From UMGS1766 sp963597355 (GTDB lineage: Bacteria; Bacillota; Clostridia; Oscillospirales; Oscillospiraceae), in the NCBI GenBank assembly GCA_963597355.1, contig CAVBPR010000023.1, positions 1 to 28,429 of the forward strand: 28,429 nucleotides of DNA, in the 5' to 3' direction. This document shows positions 1-6,435 of this stretch, in pieces. The notes below the pieces were generated by a model that did no database searches, had not been told where the DNA came from, and saw only the letters and a program-made list of their open reading frames with translations. Position numbers and translations under genes: made by a program. The stretch's first letter is position 1. Each line of letters begins with the position of its first letter.

Positions 1-373
<373 letters not shown>

Positions 374-567
374 TGGTATTAAAACGAATCTCAAAGATTC
401 GATCTAATCTTTATTGATGCTTGTCTAAGCTATCAAGAATTGACTTGGTTTACGTTCGTTTCCGAATGCATCCAAGTTTAAGAAAAATCTTATCTGGTGC
501 TTTGTGTGTTGTTTCTCATTGTTTAATTTACAAGGTACACGCTGCGTTGCTCGCTCTCGCGAACAGC
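374..567 (-). other. rrn 5' leader (between promoter and 16S)
   Basis: About 195 nt separate the nearest promoter from the 16S 5' end. The stretch has no coding signal. It contains a perfect 7-bp inverted repeat (CGAATCT-CAA-AGATTCG, 385-401). On the transcribed strand it also contains a TTGTAAATTAAACAATG tract (about 519-535), which loosely resembles rrn leader antitermination/processing sequence. Assigning it as boxA is inference. Confidence 0.5.
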
Positions 568-573
568 TTATTT

Positions 574-602
574 ATTATATCATAGCAAGCTGTCGTTGTC
601 AA
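574..602 (-). promoter_or_regulatory. rrn promoter, proximal
   Basis: On the minus strand, a perfect TTGACA (597-602) and a perfect TATAAT (574-579) are separated by exactly 17 bp. It points into the 16S gene. Confidence 0.9.
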
Positions 603-659
603 GCATCATTTTCAAAACTTTTTTCAAACTTTCGAATCCGCTCTCAAGCAAGCTTGTCT

Positions 660-688
660 ATTATATATCACTCAGTTCGCTTTGTCAA
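660..688 (-). promoter_or_regulatory. rrn promoter, middle
   Basis: On the minus strand, a perfect TTGACA (683-688) and TATAAT (660-665) are separated by 17 bp. This is the second of three tandem rrn promoters, 86 bp upstream of the proximal one. Confidence 0.9.
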
Positions 689-763
689 GCACTTTTTTCT
701 TGGCCGATGCATCTTCTCAGGTTCAGATCCAGAATCAAGCGCCCCGCGGAAGTGAGCTTGATT

Positions 764-792
764 AGTATATCAAAGCTCCCCCACAATGTCAA
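764..792 (-). promoter_or_regulatory. rrn promoter, distal
   Basis: On the minus strand, TTGACA (787-792) and TATACT (764-769) are separated by 17 bp. A-tracts lie immediately upstream on the transcribed strand (about 793-830) and resemble an UP element. Confidence 0.85.
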
Positions 793-1030
793 GAACTATT
801 TTTCAGTTTTTTCGTTTTTTTCATCGCAGCGTCTGCATCTCAAAATATGGCCTTTTTTCGCCCGGATACATCTATATATATGTATCGAGCAAAACCGTCT
901 TTGACACCCTCTCCGGCAAAATAACCATACAGTCTCCTCTCCCGCTCCGGAAGGGCCGACGACGGAGGTACTATACTATATATTATATTATATATTCTCA
1001 TCTACTTTCATCGCTATCTCTTTATTTTTA
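793..1030. other. gene-free interval between rrn promoters and TA operon
   Basis: I see no credible gene in these 240 bases. They hold A/T tracts (about 797-830), a 7-bp inverted repeat (GATACAT 865-871 / ATGTATC 880-886) and a long TA-rich tract (about 972-1003). The function of the inverted repeat is unknown. Short ORFs here have no ribosome binding sites and low-complexity translations. Confidence 0.6.
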
Positions 1031-1035
1031 GCCGC

Positions 1036-1073
1036 AAAAAAGCAGTTACAGACTTTTCTTGTCTGTAACCGCT
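1036..1073 (-). terminator. Rho-independent terminator of TA operon
   Basis: A 13-bp near-perfect stem (1041-1053 with 1061-1073, one G-T mismatch position) has a 7-nt loop. On the minus strand it is followed by six T (1036-1041). It lies 13 bases past the frameshifted toxin stop. Confidence 0.85.
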
Positions 1074-1085
1074 TAAATTCTATGT

Positions 1086-1209
1086 TTATTTTTGATGCTC
1101 AATAATCCATTGCAAAATGTCTTCCGACTGTAATTCCCTTGCTGCCACCAGTAGCTTCTAGCAGCTGATCATGAAGCATCAATAGCTGTTCTTTCGTCAA
1201 TGTAATCAT
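1086..1209 (-). pseudogene. Doc/Fic-type toxin remnant with internal deletion
   Basis: The start codon overlaps the antitoxin stop by ATGA (1206-1209), the usual coupling in phd-doc operons. Read in frame, it gives 36 residues (1099-1209) beginning MITLTKEQLLMLHDQLLEAT and then GGSKGI. This is the characteristic Doc N-terminus, which normally continues into 'RD..LLESAL'. The frame then closes at a TGA. In the +1 frame the same DNA reads QSEDILQWIIEHQK and ends at TAA (1088-1086), which looks like a genuine Doc C-terminus. So the ends of the toxin remain, but roughly 80 residues are missing, including the Fic catalytic HxFx(D/N)(G/A)NKR motif, and the two halves are out of frame. The remnant should have no kinase/AMPylation activity. 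Family assignment rests on motif memory, and the deletion size is inferred from a usual length of about 125 residues. Confidence 0.72.
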
Positions 1210-1448
1210 TTTGCAAGCACCTTATATGCTTCCATATTTTCTTTCATCAAACGCTCTGATATCGCCATTACATCTTCTGTTGGTGCTGTTTTTTCCTGAT
1301 CTGCCTTACTGAAATCGATAACCAAATAGCGTGGAACATTATTTTTTAAAATAACTGCTGTTCCATGTTCGTCAACCAACCGCGCAACTTTTGAAAAATT
1401 CTGATTTGCTTCTGTAATCGATATCATGGTATTTGTGTCAACTGTCAT
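1206..1448 (-). CDS. Type II antitoxin, Phd/YefM family
   Basis: This 80-residue protein has the Phd/YefM N-terminal DNA-binding pattern: 'ISITEANQNFSKVARLVDEHGTAVILKNN' (in pieces, residues 9-37), followed by 'PRYLVIDF'. The C-terminal part is charged and probably disordered, and would normally wrap and neutralise the toxin. An AGAGAGG ribosome binding site 10 nt upstream supports the ATG at 1448 rather than the internal Met8. It is the first gene of a two-gene leftward operon whose second gene (toxin) is internally deleted. A 14-bp palindrome lies inside its promoter and is the likely autoregulatory operator. Since the toxin is broken, this is probably an orphan antitoxin, kept either as a passive remnant or as protection against a related toxin elsewhere (inference). 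Confidence 0.88.
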   Translation of the reverse strand: MTVDTNTMISITEANQNFSKVARLVDEHGTAVILKNNVPRYLVIDFSKADQEKTAPTEDVMAISERLMKENMEAYKVLAK

Positions 1449-1474
1449 ATTGCATACACCTCTCTTTCACCCTT

Positions 1475-1503
1475 ATTATATGCAAATTCTAGCTAGAATA
1501 CAA
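1475..1503 (-). promoter_or_regulatory. antitoxin promoter with palindromic operator
   Basis: On the minus strand, TTGTAT (1498-1503) and a perfect TATAAT (1475-1480) are separated by 17 bp. A perfect 14-bp palindrome, ATTCTAGCTAGAAT (1486-1499), overlaps the spacer and the -35. This is the expected site for Phd-type autorepression. Confidence 0.82.
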
Positions 1504-1604
1504 CCTATTTTTTCTTTCTGATTCCAGAATACTTCCCTTCCGACACCATGGAGACGAACGCTGCCGGACCGCTTTGTCACCGGATATTCACTCTTTATAC
1601 AGGC

Positions 1605-1690
1605 TTGTCCACACCTGTGGATAACCGCAGGGCAGAATCCGAGCCATTGAAATTATGGGGTTTTCCACACTTTACACAAGGTTATGCACA
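1605..1690. promoter_or_regulatory. cluster of DnaA-box-like sites upstream of metG
   Basis: Four 9-mers lie within 86 bp: TTGTCCACA (1605-1613), TGTGGATAA (1616-1624, a perfect box on the minus strand), TTTTCCACA (1661-1669) and TTATGCACA (1682-1690, which fits the relaxed TTATNCACA). The first two form a head-to-head pair. They lie about 95 bp upstream of the metG -35. Their role is inferred. Confidence 0.6.
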
Positions 1691-1784
1691 AAAGTTTTCC
1701 CCATTCCCCCTGTGCATGGAAATCCTCCTTCTCTCCCTCTGCCTCCGGCAGAGTTCCGTCGAATCGACGAAGCAAGCAAATCCC

Positions 1785-1813
1785 TTGTCAACCGGGGCGG
1801 AACAGCATATAAT
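1785..1813 (+). promoter_or_regulatory. metG promoter
   Basis: TTGTCA (1785-1790) and a perfect TATAAT (1808-1813) are separated by 17 bp. Transcription would start about 50 nt before the metG ATG, which leaves no room for a T-box or SAM riboswitch. Confidence 0.88.
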
Positions 1814-1872
1814 AGGGAACAGTATCGCTTTTGCCTTCCATTCGGGCAAGGGCGCAAAGGAGGAAACCCGAA

Positions 1873-3837
1873 ATGGGAGAGAAATTCTATATTACCACCC
1901 CGATTTACTACCCCTCGGACAAGCTGCACATTGGTCACACCTACTGCACCGTGGCCGCCGACGCCATGGCCCGGTACAAGCGGCTGCAGGGCTACGACGT
2001 GATGTTCCTGACCGGCACCGACGAGCACGGCCAGAAGATTGAGGACAAGGCGGCGGAAGCCGGCATCACCCCCCAGCAGTTCGTGGACAATATCGTCACC
2101 GGCGAGAAGGGCATTCTCGACCTGTGGAAGCTGATGAACATTTCCAACAACCGCTTCATCCGCACCACCGACGACTACCATGTGAAGAGCATCCAGAAGA
2201 TCTTCAAAAAGATGTACGACAAGGGCGACATCTATAAAGGAAAATATGTGGGCAAGTATTGCAAGCCCTGCGAGTCCTTCTGGACCGACAGCCAGCTGAA
2301 GGACGGCAAGTGCCCCGACTGCGGCCGGGAAGTGCAGGACGCAGAGGAGGAAGCCTACTTCTTCCGCCTGAGCAAGTATGCCAAGCCGGTGCAGGACCTG
2401 CTGGAGAACACCGACTTTCTGGAGCCCCGCAGCCGGGTCAACGAAATGGTCAACAACTTCATCAAGCCCGGTCTGGACGACCTGTGCGTTTCCCGCACCA
2501 GCTTCACCTGGGGCATCCCGGTGGACTTCGACCCCGGCCACGTGGTTTACGTTTGGGTGGACGCCCTGTTCAACTATACCACCGCCCTGGGCTTTTTGAA
2601 CGACAAGTACGACGACTATGACAAGTTCTGGCCCGCCGATGTGCATTTTGTGGGCAAGGAAATCGTCCGCTTCCACTCCATCATCTGGCCTGCCATGCTG
2701 ATGAGCATGGAAATGCCCCTGCCGAAAAAAGTCTATGGCCACGGCTGGCTGCTGCTGGACGGCGGCAAGATGAGCAAGAGCAAGGGCAACGTGGTAGACC
2801 CCTACCTGCTGGCGGAAAAATTCGGCACGGATGCTTTGCGCTTCTTCCTGCTGCGCACCTTCCCCTTCGGCAGCGACGGAAACTTCTCCAACGAGGCCCT
2901 CATCAACACCATCAACGTGGATCTGGCCAACGACCTGGGCAACCTGGTCAGCCGCACCACCGCCATGGTGGGCAAATACTTCAACGGCCAGCTCCCTGCT
3001 GACCGTCAGGACGACGCCTCCGACGAGGAACTGCTGACCATGGCAAAGCAGCTGCAGGAGAAGTATCAGGGGGCAATGGACAGCTATGCCTTCCAGAATG
3101 CCCTGGCAGAAGTGTTCAAGGTGATCGCCCGGGCCAACAAATACATTGACGAAAACGCCCCCTGGGCACTGGCCAAGGACATGGATGCCAACGGCGCCCG
3201 TCTGGCCACCGTCATGTACAACCTGCTGGAAACCACCCGCATCTGCGGCGTGCTCCTGACCCCCTTCATGCCCGAGAGCATGGAAAAGCTGTTCGCTCAG
3301 ATCGGCGCAGACGCCTCTGTCCAGACCTGGGAGAGCGCCGGCACCTTCGGCTGCCTGTCTGCAACGGCTCAGGTCACCAAGGGCGACAACCTCTTCCCCC
3401 GCATCGACCCCTATAAGGCCATTGCCGAGCTGGAGCAGGCCGCTGAGGACGCCCGTCGGGCGGCGCTGCCTGCCGTTGAGGTGGAACCCCTCACCGAGGA
3501 AAAGGTGGACTTCGACACCTTCTGCAAGTCCGACTTCCGGGCGGTAAAGGTCAAGGACTGCCAGCCGGTGAAAAAGAGCGCCAAGCTGCTCTGCTTCACC
3601 CTGGACGACGGCTCCGGCACCGACCGCCAGATCCTCTCCGGCATCGCCGCCTACTACAAGCCGGAAGAGCTGGTGGGCAAAACTCTGGTGGCCATCACCA
3701 ACCTGCCCCCCCGCAAAATGATGGGCAAGGAGAGCAACGGCATGCTGATTTCCGCCGTCCACACCGAGCACGGGGAGGAAAAACTCCACCTGATTATGGT
3801 GGACGACGCCATTCCCGCCGGCGCAAAGCTGTGCTGA
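1873..3837 (+). CDS. metG: Methionyl-tRNA synthetase
   Basis: A cytosolic class I aminoacyl-tRNA synthetase that charges tRNA-Met, 654 residues. The first ATG after a strong AAAGGAGG site begins MGEKFYITTPIYYPSD; an upstream in-frame start was rejected because it precedes the ribosome binding site. The class I signature HIGH is at residues 19-22 and KMSKS at 299-303. Four zinc-ligand cysteines (C130, C133, C147, C150) sit in the CPx insertion. The C-terminal segment from about residue 545 (FDTFCKSDFRAVKV... through AGAKLC) is a complete Trbp111/EMAP-type tRNA-binding domain, as in the dimeric long form of bacterial MetRS. It is transcribed from its own promoter. A DnaA-box-like cluster just upstream is unusual for this gene. 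Confidence 0.98.
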   Translation: MGEKFYITTPIYYPSDKLHIGHTYCTVAADAMARYKRLQGYDVMFLTGTDEHGQKIEDKAAEAGITPQQFVDNIVTGEKGILDLWKLMNISNNRFIRTTDDYHVKSIQKIFKKMYDKGDIYKGKYVGKYCKPCESFWTDSQLKDGKCPDCGREVQDAEEEAYFFRLSKYAKPVQDLLENTDFLEPRSRVNEMVNNFIKPGLDDLCVSRTSFTWGIPVDFDPGHVVYVWVDALFNYTTALGFLNDKYDDYDKFWPADVHFVGKEIVRFHSIIWPAMLMSMEMPLPKKVYGHGWLLLDGGKMSKSKGNVVDPYLLAEKFGTDALRFFLLRTFPFGSDGNFSNEALINTINVDLANDLGNLVSRTTAMVGKYFNGQLPADRQDDASDEELLTMAKQLQEKYQGAMDSYAFQNALAEVFKVIARANKYIDENAPWALAKDMDANGARLATVMYNLLETTRICGVLLTPFMPESMEKLFAQIGADASVQTWESAGTFGCLSATAQVTKGDNLFPRIDPYKAIAELEQAAEDARRAALPAVEVEPLTEEKVDFDTFCKSDFRAVKVKDCQPVKKSAKLLCFTLDDGSGTDRQILSGIAAYYKPEELVGKTLVAITNLPPRKMMGKESNGMLISAVHTEHGEEKLHLIMVDDAIPAGAKLC

Positions 3838-3880
3838 TTGCCGGTAGATGGATTTGAATTGCGAAATTTTTAAAAAAAGA

Positions 3881-3909
3881 TTGCAATTTCAATTGATCGG
3901 TGGTAAAAT
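3881..3909 (+). promoter_or_regulatory. rpsT promoter
   Basis: TTGCAA (3881-3886) and TAAAAT (3904-3909) are separated by 17 bp, preceded by A/T-rich DNA. The leader would be about 80 nt. A single DnaA-box-like 9-mer, TTGTCCACA, lies in it (3942-3950). A TATAAT at 3979-3984 was not chosen because it abuts the ribosome binding site. Confidence 0.7.
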
Positions 3910-3997
3910 ACATATTCGCATGGGTATTCCCTTGCATAAATTTGTCCACAAACTGTTTTACAGTTTAGGTAGATTGTTATAATAGGAGGTGTTTGGT

Positions 3998-4264
3998 TTG
4001 CCGAATCTGAAGAATGCTAAGAAGCGTGTTCTGGTTATCAACACCAAGACCGCTCAGAACCGCGCTGCAAAGTCCGCGCTGAAGACCGATCTGAAGAAGT
4101 TCGACGCCGCCGTTGCCGAGGGCAGCAAGGCCGAGGCTGAGGTCGCTTACAAGGTAGCCGTCAAGGCTGTCGATAAGGCCGCTGCCAAGGGTCTGATCCA
4201 TTCCAACAAGGCCGCCCGCAAGAAGAGCCAGCTCACCATTAAGCTGAACGCAATTGCTGAATAA
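3998..4264 (+). CDS. rpsT: 30S ribosomal protein S20
   Basis: An 88-residue basic primary 16S rRNA-binding protein of the small subunit. It begins PNLKNAKKRVLVINTKT after the initiator, has the Ala/Lys-rich helical body of S20, and contains the family 'GLIHSNKAARKKSQL' stretch near the C-terminus. I place the start at TTG 3998, eight bases after AGGAGG (3984-3989). The upstream GTG (3989) overlaps the ribosome binding site and would add three residues the family lacks. It is monocistronic, with its own promoter and a strong terminator. TTG initiation of rpsT is known in other bacteria, where it helps keep S20 synthesis low and autoregulated; whether that applies here is inference. Confidence 0.95.
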   Translation: MPNLKNAKKRVLVINTKTAQNRAAKSALKTDLKKFDAAVAEGSKAEAEVAYKVAVKAVDKAAAKGLIHSNKAARKKSQLTIKLNAIAE

Positions 4265-4300
4265 GCAATCCTGATTGCGGTAGATCGAGCGTGTAAATAA

Positions 4301-4327
4301 CCGTCTGTCTTGTGCAGACGGTTTTTT
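4301..4327 (+). terminator. rpsT terminator
   Basis: Perfect 7-bp stem CCGTCTG / CAGACGG (4301-4307, 4315-4321) followed by six T. Confidence 0.92.
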
Positions 4328-4341
4328 ACTGCCCTTTTTTC

Positions 4342-4370
4342 TTGCAAATCCGGCTTGTTTCCGATATGAT
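4342..4370 (+). promoter_or_regulatory. promoter of yihY-like gene
   Basis: TTGCAA (4342-4347) and TATGAT (4365-4370) are separated by 17 bp, about 35 bp before the ATG. Confidence 0.7.
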
Positions 4371-4404
4371 ATAAGGTGTTTTTCATTTAAAAAGGAGGTG
4401 TCTC

Positions 4405-5274
4405 ATGCGAAAAAGAGGAAAACGCGTGCTGCACAGCCGGCCGGTAAGCTTTCTGCTTCGTCTGCTGAGCCTGTTTTTCCAGCATAATCTGATGCGCACC
4501 GCCGCTCAGATCAGCTACTATCTGCTCTTTTCCCTCTTTCCCATGCTGATGGTCGTGGTGGCCACCATCGGTTTCCTCCATTTGGACGTGGATACCGCCC
4601 TCCGGCTGGTAGAAAATCTGCCTACGGATGGAGTGATCAATGAATACATCACCTATGTGCTGACCAACGAATCCACCACCCTGCTGTGGACGGGCATTAT
4701 CACCGCCATCACCGCCAGCTCCGCCGCCTTTCGGGCCCTGATGAACATCACCGGGGAAGTGGCCGGCCGACCCACCTTCAACACTCTGCTCCATGTGCTG
4801 GTCAGCATCGCCATGAGCGTGGTGCTGCTGATGACCATTTTCATTATGCTGCTGGCTGTGGTGTCCGGCAACTGGCTGTTTCAGGTGGTGCAGGAGCACC
4901 TGCAGATCACTGCCCTGCTGACGGCATGGCAATGGCTCCGCTTCCCCATTGTGTTCGCCCTGGGATTTCTGGCGCTGACCGCCCTGTATCGGGTCTGCCT
5001 GAGCAAAAAGGCTCTGCCGGACAGCCGGGCGTGGCCGGGTGCGATTTTCTCCTCCGTGGCGCTGGTGCTGGGCACGGCGGTGTTCTCCATGTTCATCTCC
5101 ATGTCCTCGAAATACTCTCTGGTCTACGGCTCCCTGGCCGGCATTATGATTCTCATGCTGTGGCTGTTCATTCTGGCCAACATTCTGGTGCTGGGCAGCG
5201 TGATCAACTGCCTGCTGGCAAAGCACCCCGGCGACGACGACGAGGAACCCACCCGCCTGTTTCGCATCAACTGA
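4405..5274 (+). CDS. YihY/BrkB-family inner membrane protein
   Basis: A 289-residue integral membrane protein. After a short basic N-terminus (RKRGKR) comes the family's opening 'NLMRTAAQISYYLLFSLFPMLMVVV' region (in pieces, about residues 28-52). About six hydrophobic segments follow, centred near residues 45, 95, 150, 185, 220 and 255. The conserved 'YSLVYGSLAGIMILMLWLFI' segment (about 236-255) is typical of YihY/BrkB proteins once called 'ribonuclease BN' in error. The acidic tail DDDEE is cytoplasmic if the usual topology holds. The ribosome binding site AAAGGAGG precedes the ATG. It stands alone between terminators, with no operon partner. The biochemical function of the family is not firmly established; the old tRNA-nuclease annotation should not be used. 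Confidence 0.93.
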   Translation: MRKRGKRVLHSRPVSFLLRLLSLFFQHNLMRTAAQISYYLLFSLFPMLMVVVATIGFLHLDVDTALRLVENLPTDGVINEYITYVLTNESTTLLWTGIITAITASSAAFRALMNITGEVAGRPTFNTLLHVLVSIAMSVVLLMTIFIMLLAVVSGNWLFQVVQEHLQITALLTAWQWLRFPIVFALGFLALTALYRVCLSKKALPDSRAWPGAIFSSVALVLGTAVFSMFISMSSKYSLVYGSLAGIMILMLWLFILANILVLGSVINCLLAKHPGDDDEEPTRLFRIN

Positions 5275-5319
5275 GCAGAAGAAGAAAAAATAGTTGCTAT
5301 TTACAAAACATTCATAATT

Positions 5320-5348
5320 TTGTCACGGGATGGCATTATTGATCTGAT
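5320..5348 (+). promoter_or_regulatory. promoter of small-RNA unit 1
   Basis: TTGTCA (5320-5325) and TCTGAT (5343-5348) are separated by 17 bp. A -35/-10 pair with the same spacing lies 224 bp further on, before the second unit. Moderate match to consensus. Confidence 0.5.
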
Positions 5349-5355
5349 AGGATAA

Positions 5356-5484
5356 AGATGTTCCAAGGAACAGTGGAACACTTGAGTTGCAATATTGAAC
5401 TCTCCTCTCTTTTCTCTTCTCTCTCTTTTCAACAAAAATGGCGAACCGACTCCACCCCCCGGAGTCGGTTCGCCGCGTTTTTTT
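5356..5484 (+). ncRNA. putative CU-rich small RNA 1 (tandem pair)
   Basis: This is a non-coding unit of about 129 nt between a candidate promoter and a strong terminator. From 5' to 3' it holds: ATGTTCCAAGGAACA (5358-5372), able to form a 5' hairpin with a CAAG loop; a second hairpin GAGTT-N9-AACTC (5384-5402); an uninterrupted pyrimidine tract (5399-5430, almost only C and U); and a 14-bp terminator stem (5440-5453 with 5461-5474) followed by seven T. The same architecture, with an identical first 15 nt, recurs at 5579-5680. A 60-codon ORF over it has no ribosome binding site and a low-complexity translation. No known RNA family was recognised with certainty; a regulatory RNA pairing with purine-rich ribosome binding sites is inference. 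Confidence 0.6.
5440..5484 (+). terminator. terminator of small-RNA unit 1
   Basis: A perfect 14-bp stem (GGCGAACCGACTCC paired with 5461-5474), a C-rich loop and a T7 run (5478-5484). Confidence 0.93.
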
Positions 5485-5543
5485 CTCTCCCCTTCCCTTC
5501 GGAGCTCCGGATCAACGCATCTTCACAAAACCTTTGATTCTTC

Positions 5544-5572
5544 TTCACAATTCCGTCATTTTTCTGTGTTAT
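5544..5572 (+). promoter_or_regulatory. promoter of small-RNA unit 2
   Basis: TTCACA (5544-5549) and TGTTAT (5567-5572) are separated by 17 bp. An overlapping alternative -10 is TATTAT (5570-5575). It is positionally equivalent to the promoter of unit 1. Confidence 0.5.
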
Positions 5573-5578
5573 TATAAA

Positions 5579-5680
5579 CATGTTCCAAGGAACAAGCAGT
5601 AAATCTGCAAAAGTCTCTTTTCTTTTTCTTTCTCTCTCTCAAGAAAAAACCTCCGGTGTCAGGCCCGGAGGTCTTTTCTT
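5579..5680 (+). ncRNA. putative CU-rich small RNA 2 (tandem pair)
   Basis: This is a unit of about 100 nt that repeats the plan of the unit at 5356-5484. It has an identical ATGTTCCAAGGAACA 5' hairpin (5580-5594), a second hairpin GCAG-N5-CTGC (5596-5608), a pyrimidine tract TCTCTTTTC...CTCTCTC (5614-5640) and a terminator with stem ACCTCCGG / CCGGAGGT (5649-5656, 5665-5672) and T-rich tail. The second hairpin and the terminator differ in sequence from unit 1 but keep the structure, as expected for diverged paralogous RNAs. No ORF with a ribosome binding site lies within it. The function is unknown. Confidence 0.6.
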
Positions 5681-5684
5681 TTTT
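5649..5684 (+). terminator. terminator of small-RNA unit 2
   Basis: Perfect 8-bp stem ACCTCCGG / CCGGAGGT (5649-5656, 5665-5672) followed by CTTTTCTTTTTT. Confidence 0.88.
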
Positions 5685-5711
5685 CTCCACAGATTCTGTG
5701 CAAAATTAGGG

Positions 5712-5740
5712 TTGCCAGCGCAGGGGAAAAAGGCTACAAT
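5712..5740 (+). promoter_or_regulatory. xpt promoter
   Basis: TTGCCA (5712-5717) and TACAAT (5735-5740) are separated by 17 bp. The leader is only about 40 nt, so there is no room for a purine riboswitch. Confidence 0.8.
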
Positions 5741-5786
5741 ATAGGATAAATTCATTTGGGAGAAATCAGTTTGAGGGGGAAATAAA

Positions 5787-6359
5787 ATGAAACTGCTGGA
5801 GGAGCGCATTCGAAAAGACGGGATCATTGAACAGGGAGACGTGCTGAAGGTGGACTGCTTCCTGAACCATCAGATGGATGTGAAGCTCTTTCAGGAGATG
5901 GGCCGGGAGTGGAAGCGGCTGTTTGCGGAAGACAATGTGACGAAAATTCTCACCATCGAGGCCAGCGGCATCGGCATCGCCTGCGTTGCGGCGCTGGAAT
6001 TTGACGTTCCGGTTATTTTCGCCAAGAAGAGCAAAACCAAAAACATTGCCGGCGAGGTCTACTCCACCACCGTGGTCAGTTTTACCCACAACAATGTGAA
6101 TAACGTCATCGTGTCCAAGAAATTTCTCAAGCCCGGAGACCGGGTGCTGATCATCGACGACTTCCTCGCCAACGGCGCAGCCCTCATGGGACTGATGGAC
6201 ATCGTCGCCCAGTCCGGCGCCACCTGCGTCGGCTGCGGCATCGCCATTGAAAAGGCCTTCCAGCCCGGAGGCGCCCGCCTGCGGGAGCAGGGCATTCGGG
6301 TGGAGTCCCTGGCCCGGGTCAGCAAACTGGGTGACGGAATCATCGAGTTTGTGGATTGA
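5787..6359 (+). CDS. xpt: Xanthine phosphoribosyltransferase
   Basis: A cytosolic purine-salvage enzyme that converts xanthine and PRPP to XMP. It has 190 residues, the usual length for Xpt. It opens with the family sequence MKLLEERIRKDGII followed by VLKVDCFLNHQMD. It contains 'TIEASGIGIA' (about 53-62) and the PRPP-binding loop VLIIDDFLANGAAL (residues 120-133, acidic pair D124-D125). A GAGGGGG site precedes the ATG. It is monocistronic with a strong terminator. In many Firmicutes xpt is controlled by a guanine riboswitch and joined to pbuX; here both are absent, so control must act by other means (inference). Confidence 0.96.
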   Translation: MKLLEERIRKDGIIEQGDVLKVDCFLNHQMDVKLFQEMGREWKRLFAEDNVTKILTIEASGIGIACVAALEFDVPVIFAKKSKTKNIAGEVYSTTVVSFTHNNVNNVIVSKKFLKPGDRVLIIDDFLANGAALMGLMDIVAQSGATCVGCGIAIEKAFQPGGARLREQGIRVESLARVSKLGDGIIEFVD

Positions 6360-6378
6360 TCCATTACGAAATACAAAA

Positions 6379-6415
6379 ACCGCCCTCCGACGGATGTCGG
6401 AGGGCGGTTCGTTTT
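6379..6415. terminator. bidirectional terminator between xpt and ybjN-like gene
   Basis: A perfect 13-bp stem ACCGCCCTCCGAC (6379-6391) pairs with 6396-6408 around a GGAT loop. Rightward it is followed by TCGTTTT. Leftward it is followed by five T (6375-6379). It serves both convergent genes. Confidence 0.9.
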
Positions 6416-6435
6416 GGGTCGGAGGGATTTTTTGC

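Noticed and set aside
972..1003. TA-rich tract as an extra leftward promoter
   Set aside because: Many TATAAT-like hexamers but no matching -35 at a proper distance.
1672..3789. 705-residue leftward ORF across metG
   Set aside because: It is the exact antisense of metG. Its translation is Gly/Val/His/Gln-rich with no recognisable domain, start signal or promoter.
3979..3984. TATAAT just before rpsT as its promoter -10
   Set aside because: It directly abuts the Shine-Dalgarno, so a transcript would start inside or after the ribosome binding site.
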